From Streptomyces rimosus (GTDB taxonomy: Bacteria > Actinomycetota > Actinomycetes > Streptomycetales > Streptomycetaceae): DNA of 64,000 nucleotides. The stretch covers positions 8,187,001 to 8,251,000 of the forward strand of contig NZ_CP023688.1 in assembly GCF_008704655.1 (NCBI RefSeq). The letters are read 5' to 3'. The translations under genes and the position numbers were made by a program. The notes under the pieces were generated by a model, which saw nothing but the letters and a program-made list of their open reading frames with translations, ran no database searches and had not been told where the DNA came from. Positions 15,922-24,823 of this stretch are shown piece by piece (position 1 is the first letter of the stretch; each line of letters opens with the position of its first letter).

Positions 15922-17624
15922 GACCCGGTACGGCCGCCGCCCTGCAGCGGTCCCTCCCAGTCCACCGCCTCGACACCGTCCTCCGCCACGGTCAGCCGTA
16001 CCCCCGCCCGCCCGTCACCCAGGACGGCCGTCGCGTCGACCACCACGTCGATACGGTGCGGTGCCGACGTCCTGCTCCGCTCGCCCGCGTCCGTGAGCGC
16101 CGTCCGCAACTCCTCGATCAGCGCGTCGCCGCTCGCCTTGCCGACCCGCGCGTCCACCGGGCCCACGAACCGGACCGACGGCCGGACGCCCAGGCGAGGG
16201 GCCGCGGCACCGGTTTCCTGGAGGATGCGGGTGCGCAGCCCCGCCGGTGTGCCGGCGGGGCCCTGCTGGAGAGCGATGATCGCGGTGCGTATCTCCTGGA
16301 TCGTCGCGTCCAGTTCGTCCACGGCCTGGCCCAGGCCCTCCCGCACCTCCGGCACCACCGTCCTGCGCTGGGTGCCCTCCAGGAGCATCCCGGTCGCGAA
16401 CAGGCGCTGTATGACGAGGTCGTGCAGGTCGCGGGCGATGCGGTCGCGGTCCTCGTAGACGGCCAGCCGTTCGCGGTCGCGCTGCGCGCCCGCCAGGACG
16501 AGCGCGAGCGCGGCCTGCCCGGCGAACTGCGCCGCCAGGGTCCGTTCGGACGAGGTGAAGCGCCGCTCGCCGGGGGCCCGGCACAGCGCGAGCGCGCCCA
16601 GCACCTTCCCCCAGCCTCCGGCCGGGTGGGCCCCCGTCTCGCTGCGCAGCGGCAGCAGCATGGCCGGGCCGTAGTGGCGGGCGAGCGGGGAGACCGAACG
16701 CGGGTCGGCGGCGAAGTCGTCCGCGTGGACGGCCAGTCCGGCGCGCAGCTGGTGGACGACCGGGCTCTCCGGCGGGATCACGCCCCGGTACGCCTCGTCG
16801 CGGGCCGGGTCCGGCAGGAGCGTGGCGAGCGCCGCGACCTCCATACCCCCCTCCGAGTGCGGCAGCAGCACCGCCCCCGTCACCGCCTCGGCCAGCTCCC
16901 GGCCCCGCTCGGCGACGACCGCGAGCGCGTCCTCGGGTGCCGTACGGGGCGTGGGTCCGGCCAGTAGCGCGGTCGTGACGGAGGCGGCGCCGTCGATCCA
17001 GCGGCGGCGCTGCCGGGCCGCCGCGTACAACCGGGCGTTGCTCATGGCGATGCCCGCCTCGGTGGCCAGCACCCGCACCAGGTGCAGGTCCTCGGCGTCG
17101 AACTCCGCGCCGTCCCGCTTGTCCGCGAGGTAGAGGGTCCCGAACCGCTCGCCGTGTGCCCTGATGGGCACGCCGAGGAAGGAACGTATCGGCGGATGGC
17201 CGGGCGGCAGCGCCCCGCAGGCGCGCGGGTCCCGGGTGACATCGGCGATGCGGACCGCGTCGGTGCCGTGCAGCAGCGCGCCGATGATCCGGCTGCGCTC
17301 CGGAAGGCGGCCGATCCGGCGCTCGTCCTCGGGGGAGACGCCGTGCGCGATCAGGTCGCACAGCGCGACGCCGTCCTCGTCGAGCAGGCCGACGGCGGCG
17401 TACCGGGCGGAGGTCAGGGCCGCGGCGGTGTCCGCGACGCGGCGCATCGCGCCCGTCAGGTCGAGGTCGGCACCGACCGTGACCATGGCTTCGAGGAGTT
17501 GCGGGAGCCGGGGGAGGAGGCTGTCGGGAAGGTCGCGCAGGCGCTGCGCGGTCCCCTCGGCGGGGTCCGGGGAGCCGGAGGCATCGGGCGTGGCGGGGCC
17601 ATGGCAGTGCGGATGGTGCGGCAT
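15918..17624 (-). CDS. GAF-domain sensor kinase (DevS/NarX type) with degenerate ATPase domain
   Basis: The 568-residue protein has two GAF domains (about residues 45-185 and 205-365), then a HisKA_3 dimerisation helix with the phospho-acceptor in DRIARDLHDLVIQRLFATG. The following segment should be the ATP-binding domain but is short and eroded. The N-box reads RTALTDAGERS without the Asn. The only G-box remnant is AEDGVE, and the protein ends 20 residues later. It may sense redox or gas ligands through GAF, but phosphorylation activity is doubtful. The start ATG 17624 (MPHHPHCHG) is a best guess. No response regulator is adjacent. It converges on the permease gene. Confidence 0.85.
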   Translation of the reverse strand: MPHHPHCHGPATPDASGSPDPAEGTAQRLRDLPDSLLPRLPQLLEAMVTVGADLDLTGAMRRVADTAAALTSARYAAVGLLDEDGVALCDLIAHGVSPEDERRIGRLPERSRIIGALLHGTDAVRIADVTRDPRACGALPPGHPPIRSFLGVPIRAHGERFGTLYLADKRDGAEFDAEDLHLVRVLATEAGIAMSNARLYAAARQRRRWIDGAASVTTALLAGPTPRTAPEDALAVVAERGRELAEAVTGAVLLPHSEGGMEVAALATLLPDPARDEAYRGVIPPESPVVHQLRAGLAVHADDFAADPRSVSPLARHYGPAMLLPLRSETGAHPAGGWGKVLGALALCRAPGERRFTSSERTLAAQFAGQAALALVLAGAQRDRERLAVYEDRDRIARDLHDLVIQRLFATGMLLEGTQRRTVVPEVREGLGQAVDELDATIQEIRTAIIALQQGPAGTPAGLRTRILQETGAAAPRLGVRPSVRFVGPVDARVGKASGDALIEELRTALTDAGERSRTSAPHRIDVVVDATAVLGDGRAGVRLTVAEDGVEAVDWEGPLQGGGRTGS

Positions 17625-18310
17625 CGGTCCGGCTCTCGCCCTGTCTCTCGCGTCTCTGCTCCGCCCGGCACCGCGCGCCATTCCCGGGCCGTGTGCGGCG
17701 GGCGCCGTACGGGACGGGGAACGGACTGGTGCCCGCAACGCGCCCCTGATGGCTGATTGACGGAATTGAGTCTAGTTCGTCCAAATGGAGGAACAAGCGA
17801 CCGATTGTCCGGGCTGGACACGCAGACGCTATCCAAGGGGAGCGTAGGAAAAAGATAAACGCTGGCCGGAAACTACTCGGTCTTTCGACCGAGGCGCAGG
17901 GCCTGGCGGGGGCCGGGAACGCCTCGTTCCGGCCCACCTGCCGCCGGGCCCGCCGCTGTCCCGCCCGGTGACCGCTGCACCGGTCCCATGCCGAGCGCCG
18001 TGACCGCCGTCACATGCGCGCGCTTCGGGGTTGACACGTCCACCATCCGCCCCCATGACGTGAGTTTGAGACAACTTCTTTACGTATGTGCCGTCCGGAC
18101 TGATGCCGGTGCCAGCGGGTAAGCCGTAGACACGTAAGGGCACAGCCGACGACCCGGACCCCGCCGGAGGCTGGCACCGCGCGGGATGCCGAACGCCGAC
18201 GGTGGTCGTCGCCGCCCGGGCCGCACCGGGCGAGTCCCCCAACTTCCGTACGTCTCCACCGCCAGCGTGCGACGGCAGCACGCGCCCGGGCACGAAGGTG
18301 GGGACAGGCA
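17625..18310. other. Divergent intergenic region upstream of kinase and STAS gene
   Basis: This stretch of nearly 700 bp has no convincing coding frame. It contains lower-GC patches around 17755-17880 and 18060-18090 that probably hold promoters for the kinase (minus strand) and the STAS gene (plus strand). I could not assign -35/-10 pairs with confidence. Confidence 0.5.
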
Positions 18311-18802
18311 ATGGTGGACCAGGGATGGAGCTTCACGAGCCGGGAGCGCGTGGTGGGCGCGACCACGGTGGTGGAACTGGGTGGGGAAGTGGACATTCTC
18401 GCGGCGACCGCGTTGGGCCTGCGGCTCGACGAGATCACCGGCACCCGCCACCCCGATCTCGTGCTCGACGTGCGGGATGTGACGTTCATCGACTGCTGCG
18501 GCGTCTCGATGCTGTGCCGCACCCGGCGGCGTACGGAGGCCAAGGCGGGCCGGCTGCGCCTGGCCGGAGTCGCCGAGAGCCCGAGCGTGCTGCGGCTGCT
18601 GCGGCTGACGGGCCTGCTGTCGGCCTTCGACCTCTGTTTCGACGCGGGCTCCGACCCGGGCTCCGACCCGGTGTTCGGCCTCGCCGGTGAGACCGGCGCC
18701 GGCCCCCGGACGGACGACGCCTGCCCCTGCACCCGCCCGCACACCGAGGGCCCGGGGCGCCCGGCCACTCCGGACGCCCCCACGGACAGCGCCGTCGCCT
18801 GA
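18311..18802 (+). CDS. STAS-domain protein, anti-sigma factor antagonist type
   Basis: The 163-residue protein has an STAS fold in its first 105 residues. TTVVELGGEVDILAA is the first strand-helix, and DVRDVTFIDCCGVSML is the switch loop. In SpoIIAA/RsbV-type antagonists this loop is D-S/C-S-G, and the Ser before Gly is phosphorylated by the anti-sigma kinase. Here it is D-C-C-G, so that Ser is missing. The last 55 residues are a Pro/Gly/Asp-rich tail with a duplicated GSDP. The ATG at 18311 follows GGTGGGGACAGGCA. The partner anti-sigma factor is not in the window. It ends at a strong terminator before glutathione peroxidase. Confidence 0.85.
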   Translation: MVDQGWSFTSRERVVGATTVVELGGEVDILAATALGLRLDEITGTRHPDLVLDVRDVTFIDCCGVSMLCRTRRRTEAKAGRLRLAGVAESPSVLRLLRLTGLLSAFDLCFDAGSDPGSDPVFGLAGETGAGPRTDDACPCTRPHTEGPGRPATPDAPTDSAVA

Positions 18803-18812
18803 CGTCACGTCA

Positions 18813-18852
18813 GGCGGTGCCGGGCCCTGAGTGTTCCCGGCCCGGCACCGCC
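18813..18852. terminator. Hairpin between convergent STAS and glutathione peroxidase genes
   Basis: A perfect 14-bp stem, GGCGGTGCCGGGCC (18813-18826) with GGCCCGGCACCGCC (18839-18852), encloses a 12-nt loop. It starts 10 bp after one stop and ends 7 bp before the other, so it can serve both strands. Confidence 0.85.
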
Positions 18853-18859
18853 GCCCCGG

Positions 18860-19357
18860 TCACGCCTCCCGGCTCGGCAGCACCGCCTCGATCGCCTCCG
18901 TCAGCTCCGCCGCCTCCGGCTCGGTCCGGGGCCGGAACCGCCCCGCCACCGTGCCGTCGGCGCCGATGAGGAACTTCTCGAAGTTCCACTGCACGTCACC
19001 GGCCTCACCCGCACTGTCGGCGGTGCGGGTGAGCTCCGCGTACAGGGGGTGCCGGTCCGGGCCGTTGACGTCCGTCTTCTCGAACAGCGGGAAGCTGACC
19101 CCGTACGTGGTCGAGCAGAACGTGCTGATCTCCTCGGCGCTGCCCGGCTCCTGGCCCGCGAACTGGTTGCTGGGGAATCCCAGGACGCTGAAGCCGCGGT
19201 CGGCGTAGCGCTGTTGGAGCCGCTCCAGGCCCGAATACTGCGGTGTCAGGCCGCACTTGGACGCCACGTTGACCACCAGGAGGGCCTTGCCCCGGTGGTC
19301 GGCCAGTGAGGTGGGCTCGCCGTTCAGGGTGCGCAGGGGGATGTCGTACAGGCTCAC
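18860..19357 (-). CDS. Glutathione peroxidase-like thiol peroxidase (Cys form)
   Basis: The 165-residue protein has the GPx motifs NVASKCGLT (peroxidatic Cys in place of selenocysteine, near residue 36), GFPSNQFAGQEPG and WNFEKFLIG (conserved Trp). The Gln and Trp of the catalytic tetrad are visible. The second Cys in STFCSTTYG could resolve the sulfenic acid with thioredoxin. Actinomycetes lack glutathione, so this is probably a thioredoxin- or mycothiol-dependent peroxidase detoxifying hydroperoxides in the cytosol. Start ATG 19357. It is followed by a shared terminator. Confidence 0.93.
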   Translation of the reverse strand: MSLYDIPLRTLNGEPTSLADHRGKALLVVNVASKCGLTPQYSGLERLQQRYADRGFSVLGFPSNQFAGQEPGSAEEISTFCSTTYGVSFPLFEKTDVNGPDRHPLYAELTRTADSAGEAGDVQWNFEKFLIGADGTVAGRFRPRTEPEAAELTEAIEAVLPSREA

Positions 19358-20173
19358 GTTCGGGCTCCTCGTTACGGGACCGCGGGTGCGGACGTGCGGA
19401 CGGACTTCACCGGGACAACATCATCAGCGCGCGGGTTCTTCCCGGTCATCCGCACTCGCCGGTCCGAGGTGCCGGCGCGCCGGTCCACTTCACCGGACCG
19501 TCGATCCACCCCGCCGATCCACCCTCCGGGACCTGTCCAACTGGTTATTCCGGCACGCGGGGAATATCTCCGCTGTGTAATTCCTGTGCGCGCGCTATTC
19601 TCCTGCTGTGAGGGGCCGGTATCGGCCATGCTTTGTACCGCCTTTCGCCGGTGGGGCCGGGGTGCGGTCGGCGGACAACGGCAGGTGACGGGCGGGCGTG
19701 GGGGAACCGGCCGTACTGGCCGGAAGGTGGCGCGCGAACGAAGGGGCAGGTGGCGGGCGGTGACCCGGAGCGGCGGGGCTTCGGAGGAAGCGTTCCTGCG
19801 CAGGGAGAATTCCTGGTCGGGCCGTCTGCCGGATTCCTCCCCGCGGGATTGACCGGAAAAGCCCTGGACGAAGCAGGATTCGCGATTCCGCTTCCTGACT
19901 TCATGTTTCTCTCATCTTCGCGTGACACGGTGGGACCGCGTGCTCGCGACGGCATCGGAACCATGTACGTACGCACCTTTTCCCGGCGGGAAGTCCCGCT
20001 GTTCCCTCGCCGTCGCCGCCGGTGAAGCGCCGATCCCCCGAATACCGGCTCCGGCGTGGCCGCCGACCCCGAGGGTGCCGTCCGCGGCGGCACCCGGCCA
20101 GGTCGCGCCCGCGCCGGGCACCCACCGTCGCCCTGCGGTGCCCCGACCACCCACCGTTCACGGGAGAGACCCC
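19358..20173. other. Long intergenic region, no confident gene
   Basis: This stretch of about 815 bp holds only short frames without recognisable homology or ribosome binding sites. Two patches of lower GC, at about 19530-19640 and 19840-19975, look promoter-like. The first could serve the minus-strand peroxidase or an unannotated RNA, and the second the glycosyltransferase. A small stem CGGTCC/GGACCG lies near 19480-19500. Confidence 0.45.
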
Positions 20174-22378
20174 ATGTCCGCCACCACCTTCGTGGACCGG
20201 CCCCGCGCGCTCCAACAGGCGCACGCCCGCTGGCAGTTCTGGCACACACCCGCGGGGCGGCCGCGCTGGGACCGGCCCGCGCTCCTGGGCATCGCCGCCC
20301 TCGCGGCCCTGCTGTACGCCTGGAACATCACCGGCAGCGACTACGCCGGCTACTACGCCGCCGCCGTCCGCAGCATGTCGGAGAGCTGGAAGGCGTTCCT
20401 GTTCACGTCCTTCGACCCCGGTTCCACGGTCACCCTGGACAAGGTCGGCGGATTCCTGTGGCCGCAGGCGCTGTCCGCGCGGATCTTCGGCTACAGCAAC
20501 TGGGCGCTCACGCTCCCGCAGTGCATCGAGGGCGTCGTCTCCGTCCTGGTCATCCACCGCACCGTACGGCGCTGGCGCGGCCCGGCGGCCGGGCTGCTCG
20601 CGGCCGGTGTCCTGACGCTCACCCCGGTGGCGGCCTCGATGTTCGGGCACGCGCTGCTGGAGGCGCCGCTGACCATGTGCCTGGTGCTGGCGGCGGACCA
20701 GTGCGCGCGGGCGATGCTCAGCGGCCGGCTGCGGCCGTTGCTGCTGGCGGCGGTCTGGGTGGGGCTGGCCTTCCAGGCGGCGATGATGCAGGCGTGGATC
20801 ATCGTGCCGGCCCTGGCCGTCGCGTACTTCGCGGTCTCCCCGGCGACGCTGCGCAAACGGCTGGGCCACCTGCTGACCGCGGGCGCCGTGCTGTGCGCCG
20901 TCTCGCTCTCCTGGGTGCTGCTGATGACCGTCGTACCGCAGAACTCACGGCCGTACGTGGACGGCTCACGGAACAACAGCGCCCTGTCGATGGTGTTCGG
21001 CTACAACGGCTTCGACCGGCTCGGCGGGGGCTGGAGCATGGACGCCGCCAACAGCGTGCAGGCGGGCGCGGTCAAGGGGCAGGGCGCGGCGGCGCGGGGC
21101 GGGGGAGCCGCGGCCGGTGCCCAGGCCGGTGCCCAGGGCGGCGCCTCGCCGTCCGGTCAGTCGCCGACCGGCGGCGACGGATCGCAGCTGGCGGTGGGCG
21201 CCCCCATCAGCGGCTGGCTCAAGCTCTTCCGCGCGCCGCTCGCGCAGCAGATCGGCTGGCTCTTCCCGCTCGCGCTGTGCGCACTCGTCCTGGGCTTCGC
21301 CACCCGCCGCAAACAGCCCCGTACGGACCCGGTGCGCGGCGGCTATCTCCTGTGGGGCGGCTGGCTGCTGACGGCGGCCACGGTCATGAGCGCCATCAAC
21401 GTCCCGCACGCCACGTACATGTCCGCCCTGGCGCCCGGCCTCGCCGCGCTGTCCGCCGCCGGGGTCGTCACGCTGTGGCGCGCCTACCGGAAGGGCACGG
21501 TGAGCGGGGCCGGAGGGCTCCGGACATGGGCGCTGCCCGTGACCGTGGCCGTACAGGCAGCCTGGGCGGTCCACCTCGTCTCCGACCAGGCCGACTGGGT
21601 GCCGTGGCTGATCCCCCTGATCGTCGTTGCGGCGCTCGCCGCGCTCGGCCTGCTGGCGTACGTCGCCGTCCGCTCCCGCCGCGAGGACGGACCGAGCTCC
21701 GATGACGCCCCGTCAGCTGCCAAGCGGCGCCTCCGCCTTCGCCGTACCGGAACCGCCGGACTGATCGCGGGCTGCCTCACGATGGCGGCCGCCCCCGCCA
21801 CCTGGTCGCTGTCCGTACTGGACCCCCGGTACACCGGCTCGGCCCACTCGGCCTCCGCGGGCCCGCAGGACGTGACCATCGGCACCCCCGCGCACCTGAC
21901 GGACGCCCAGCGCAAAATCCTCGACTACGTGGAGCGGCGCAAGGGCACCGCCGAGTACACCTTCTCCGCCGCGCTGCTCTCCGCCGAGCCGTACATCCGC
22001 CTCGGCGGCGCCGCCGTCCTGCCGCTCGGCGGATTCGCGGCCGGGACCGAACCGGTCACCCTGGAGGAGTACCAGCGGCTGGTCGCGTCCGGGAAGCTGC
22101 GCTTCGCGCTCGTCGGCAACCGCAGCTCCGCGGGCACCTCGGAGACGGCGCGCATCAGCCGGTGGGTGCGGTCGGCGTGCGAGAAGGTCGATCCGGCGGC
22201 GTACGGCGGGCGGACGGGGGCCGGTGCGGGGCAGGCGAACGGGTCCGGAGTACAGGCCGGGACCGGGCAGCCGCAGGCCGGGGCGGGACAGCCGCACACC
22301 GGGACCCGGCAGCCGCAGGCCGGAGGCGGCGCGGGCCAGAGTCTCTACCGCTGCGCTCCCGAGGACGTGCGGGACTGA
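20174..22378 (+). CDS. GT39-like (ArnT/PMT, YkcB-type) membrane glycosyltransferase, long form
   Basis: The 734-residue protein has about 10-12 membrane helices. An external loop contains YYAAAVRSMSESWKAF and TLDKVGGFLWPQALSARIFG, the conserved acidic first loop of dolichyl-phosphate-mannose-type transferases that use polyprenyl-phosphate sugars. A large external loop after about residue 290 is Gly/Ala/Gln-rich. After the last helix a soluble domain starts near DVTIGTPAHLTDAQRKILDY, followed by a tail of Gly/Gln/Thr repeats. ATG 20174 follows GGGAGAG. A shorter paralogue lies at 60324-61979. It probably glycosylates a cell-surface lipid, polymer or protein; the acceptor is unknown. Confidence 0.87.
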   Translation: MSATTFVDRPRALQQAHARWQFWHTPAGRPRWDRPALLGIAALAALLYAWNITGSDYAGYYAAAVRSMSESWKAFLFTSFDPGSTVTLDKVGGFLWPQALSARIFGYSNWALTLPQCIEGVVSVLVIHRTVRRWRGPAAGLLAAGVLTLTPVAASMFGHALLEAPLTMCLVLAADQCARAMLSGRLRPLLLAAVWVGLAFQAAMMQAWIIVPALAVAYFAVSPATLRKRLGHLLTAGAVLCAVSLSWVLLMTVVPQNSRPYVDGSRNNSALSMVFGYNGFDRLGGGWSMDAANSVQAGAVKGQGAAARGGGAAAGAQAGAQGGASPSGQSPTGGDGSQLAVGAPISGWLKLFRAPLAQQIGWLFPLALCALVLGFATRRKQPRTDPVRGGYLLWGGWLLTAATVMSAINVPHATYMSALAPGLAALSAAGVVTLWRAYRKGTVSGAGGLRTWALPVTVAVQAAWAVHLVSDQADWVPWLIPLIVVAALAALGLLAYVAVRSRREDGPSSDDAPSAAKRRLRLRRTGTAGLIAGCLTMAAAPATWSLSVLDPRYTGSAHSASAGPQDVTIGTPAHLTDAQRKILDYVERRKGTAEYTFSAALLSAEPYIRLGGAAVLPLGGFAAGTEPVTLEEYQRLVASGKLRFALVGNRSSAGTSETARISRWVRSACEKVDPAAYGGRTGAGAGQANGSGVQAGTGQPQAGAGQPHTGTRQPQAGGGAGQSLYRCAPEDVRD

Positions 22379-22505
22379 CCGGTATTCGCCCCGCTTGCCC
22401 CGCCGTGCCCCTCTTGACCCGTGTGCGAGCCTGCCCGCACAGTACGGAAGACCGTCCGGCCGGACCGATCCCGCGGTCTCGGACGCGAGGACGTGGGAGG
22501 GTGCC

Positions 22506-23783
22506 GTGCACAGCAGCCCGAGCATCGTGCCGTCGGACCCGGGCGCCGGGGCCGCCCGGACCGACGGCGTACCGGACGTGGACGAACCGGCCGCGGTCGC
22601 CTTCGCGCAGGACCTGGTCCGGCTGCGGACGGTCAACGCCACCGGCGCCACCGCCGTCGAACAGCCCGCCGCCGACCTCGTCTCCCGGCTCTTCACCGCG
22701 TTCGGCTGGCCGCACGAGGTGACCGAGGTGGCGCCCGGCCGCCCCAACGTCGTCGCGGTCGTCGAGGGCGGCGGCGGGCCGGGCCCCACCCTGATGTTCG
22801 AGGGGCACACGGACGTGGTCACCGAGGGCGACCCGGCGGCCTGGTCCGTCGACCCGTACGGCGGGCAGATCCACGACGGCAGGCTGTGGGGCCGGGGCGC
22901 CGCCGACATGAAATCCGGCGTGGCGGCCATGATCTACGCGGTACGGGCGCTCCAGCAGGCCGGTCCCTTCCCCGGCCGGATCGTCGTCGGCGTGCTGTGC
23001 GACGAGGAGGGCCTGATGCTCGGCGCCAAGGCGTTCGCCGCCTCCCCGACGGCCGCCGGGGTGGACGGCGTCATCGTCTGCGAGCCGGAGGGCTACGAAG
23101 TGTGCACCTCGGCCCGCGGCGGCATCCGCCTCCGGTTCGCGCTGCACGGGGTGATGGCGCACGGTGCGATGCCCCAGGAGGGCCGCAACCCGCTCGTCGC
23201 CGGCGCGCGCGTCGTCGCCGCGCTCGCCGGGGCCGAGGAATGGGCCGTACGCCGGTACGGCACCCATCCGCACGCCGGGACGGTGACCGTCACCCCGACG
23301 GTGCTGCACGGCGGCGACCCTGACCAGCTCAACGTCATCCCCGCCCACGCGGTGGTCGGCGTCGACGTGCGGACGGTCCCCGGCACCGACCACGCCGAGC
23401 TGATCGGACACCTGCGGCAGGCGGCCGAGGACGCCGCGGCGGGCGTGGGCGTCACCGTCGGGCTGACCGTCGTGGACGACCGGCCCGCCATCGAGACCGA
23501 CGCCGGCCACCCGGTCGTCACGGCGCTGGTGGCCGGTCACCGCCTGGTCCACGGCAGCGCCCCGCCCTTCGGCGCGGTCCCCGGCACGACCGACGGGACG
23601 ATACTGACCCGCGACGCGGGCCTGGCGACCGTCGTCTACGGGCCGGGCGGCAAATGGATCGCCCACCAGAAGGACGAGTACGTTGAGGTGCGCGAGATCG
23701 GCGAGTACGCCCGGGTGTACGCCGCGGCGGCCCGGCACTTCCTCGCCGGGAGCGGCACCCGCCCCGAAGGCGCCGCCGCATGA
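22506..23783 (+). CDS. M20-family metallopeptidase (ArgE/DapE type)
   Basis: The 425-residue protein has the metal-binding motifs of M20 hydrolases. FEGHTDVV carries the first His and catalytic Asp, GRGAADMKSG the bridging Asp, CDEEG the general-base Glu, CEPEG the second-site acid, and IAHQKDEYVEV the last His. The central lid domain, HGVMAHGAMPQEGRNP, matches the dimerisation domain. Such enzymes deacylate N-acyl amino acids or cleave small peptides in the cytosol. Start GTG 22506 has GGGAGG five bases before it. An SDR and a penicillin acylase gene follow on the same strand, a grouping of two amide hydrolases and a dehydrogenase. Confidence 0.9.
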   Translation: MHSSPSIVPSDPGAGAARTDGVPDVDEPAAVAFAQDLVRLRTVNATGATAVEQPAADLVSRLFTAFGWPHEVTEVAPGRPNVVAVVEGGGGPGPTLMFEGHTDVVTEGDPAAWSVDPYGGQIHDGRLWGRGAADMKSGVAAMIYAVRALQQAGPFPGRIVVGVLCDEEGLMLGAKAFAASPTAAGVDGVIVCEPEGYEVCTSARGGIRLRFALHGVMAHGAMPQEGRNPLVAGARVVAALAGAEEWAVRRYGTHPHAGTVTVTPTVLHGGDPDQLNVIPAHAVVGVDVRTVPGTDHAELIGHLRQAAEDAAAGVGVTVGLTVVDDRPAIETDAGHPVVTALVAGHRLVHGSAPPFGAVPGTTDGTILTRDAGLATVVYGPGGKWIAHQKDEYVEVREIGEYARVYAAAARHFLAGSGTRPEGAAA

Positions 23784-23948
23784 CCCTTCCGCCTTCACGC
23801 GCGGTCCGCACGCCGCGTTCCGGGCGCCGGGCGCGCCCGGCGTCGGCGGTGTGGTGATCGATGAGATCCCGGGCTGCCGCGGTGACGTGGCGCGGGAAGC
23901 GGACTGCGGGACACGAGAAGCCGGACACATCGGGCGAAGGAGCAGGCG

Positions 23949-24785
23949 ATGGAGCACGCGTCGGAGCATGCAGTCGGCCGGGCGGTGGAGTACGCGAAGC
24001 TGTTTCGCCTGGATGGGCGGCGTGTCGCGGTGGTGGGTGGCGCTGGGGGGATCGGCCGGGAGGTGGTGTGTGCTCTGGCTGCGCATGGTGCCGAGGTGAT
24101 CGTGGCCGATCTGGATGCGGCGGGTGCCGCGGCTGCCGCTGAGGCCGCTGCCGCCGAGCCGTCCGCCCCCGGCAGCCGCACGGGCACCGCGACCGCCTGC
24201 CCCCTCGACGTGCTGGACGAGGACGCGGTACGGGCCGCGGCGGACCGGTGGGGAGCGCTGGACGGGCTGGTCGTCACCGCCGGTGTCAATGTGCGCAAGC
24301 GGATCACTGATTACACCGCCGCGGAGTTCGACCGGGTCCTGGCCCTCAACCTCCGGGCCGCCTTCACGCTCGTACGGGCCGTCGCCCCGGCCATGGCCGA
24401 GCGCGGCCGGGGCAGCGTGGTCGGCCTCGCCTCCATGCGCGCCTTCCAGGTCGAGCCGGGACAGAGCGCGTACGCCGCCTCGAAGGCCGGGCTGGTGCAG
24501 TTCCTGCGGACGGCCGCGGCGGAGTGGGGGCCGCGCGGCGTCCGGTTCAACGCGATCGCGCCCGGCGTGGTCCGCACCCCGCTCACCGACCAGATCGCCG
24601 CCGATCCGCAGTGGTACGACGCGTATGCCCAGGCGTCCGCGCTGCGCCGCTGGGCCCGCGCCGACGAGATCGCGGGCGCCGCGGTCTACCTCGTATCCGA
24701 CGCGTCGACCTTCGTCACCGGGAGCGTGCTGACGGTCGACGGCGGCTGGACGGCGGTGGACGGCCGGTTCGAGCCGACGCTCTGA
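23949..24785 (+). CDS. Short-chain dehydrogenase/reductase
   Basis: The 278-residue classical SDR has cofactor motif GGAGGIGREV (about residues 31-40), the D-[AV] strand ACPLDVLDED, active-site SAYAASKAG (Tyr-x3-Lys) and the C-terminal VTGSVLTVDGGW. The Asp in VADLDAAG after the second strand suggests NAD+ over NADP+. It oxidises or reduces an alcohol/ketone pair of unknown identity. ATG 23949 has AAGGAG nearby. It stands 165 bp after the M20 peptidase and 38 bp before the penicillin acylase, and is probably co-transcribed with the latter. Confidence 0.92.
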   Translation: MEHASEHAVGRAVEYAKLFRLDGRRVAVVGGAGGIGREVVCALAAHGAEVIVADLDAAGAAAAAEAAAAEPSAPGSRTGTATACPLDVLDEDAVRAAADRWGALDGLVVTAGVNVRKRITDYTAAEFDRVLALNLRAAFTLVRAVAPAMAERGRGSVVGLASMRAFQVEPGQSAYAASKAGLVQFLRTAAAEWGPRGVRFNAIAPGVVRTPLTDQIAADPQWYDAYAQASALRRWARADEIAGAAVYLVSDASTFVTGSVLTVDGGWTAVDGRFEPTL

Positions 24786-24823
24786 GGACGGCCGGACCGG
24801 CGCACGCGATCCCCTGGAGACAC

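Noticed and set aside
19633..20025. 130-codon plus-strand frame in the 19.4-20.2 kb gap
   Set aside because: No ribosome binding site, no recognisable fold and a shifting composition; kept as intergenic.
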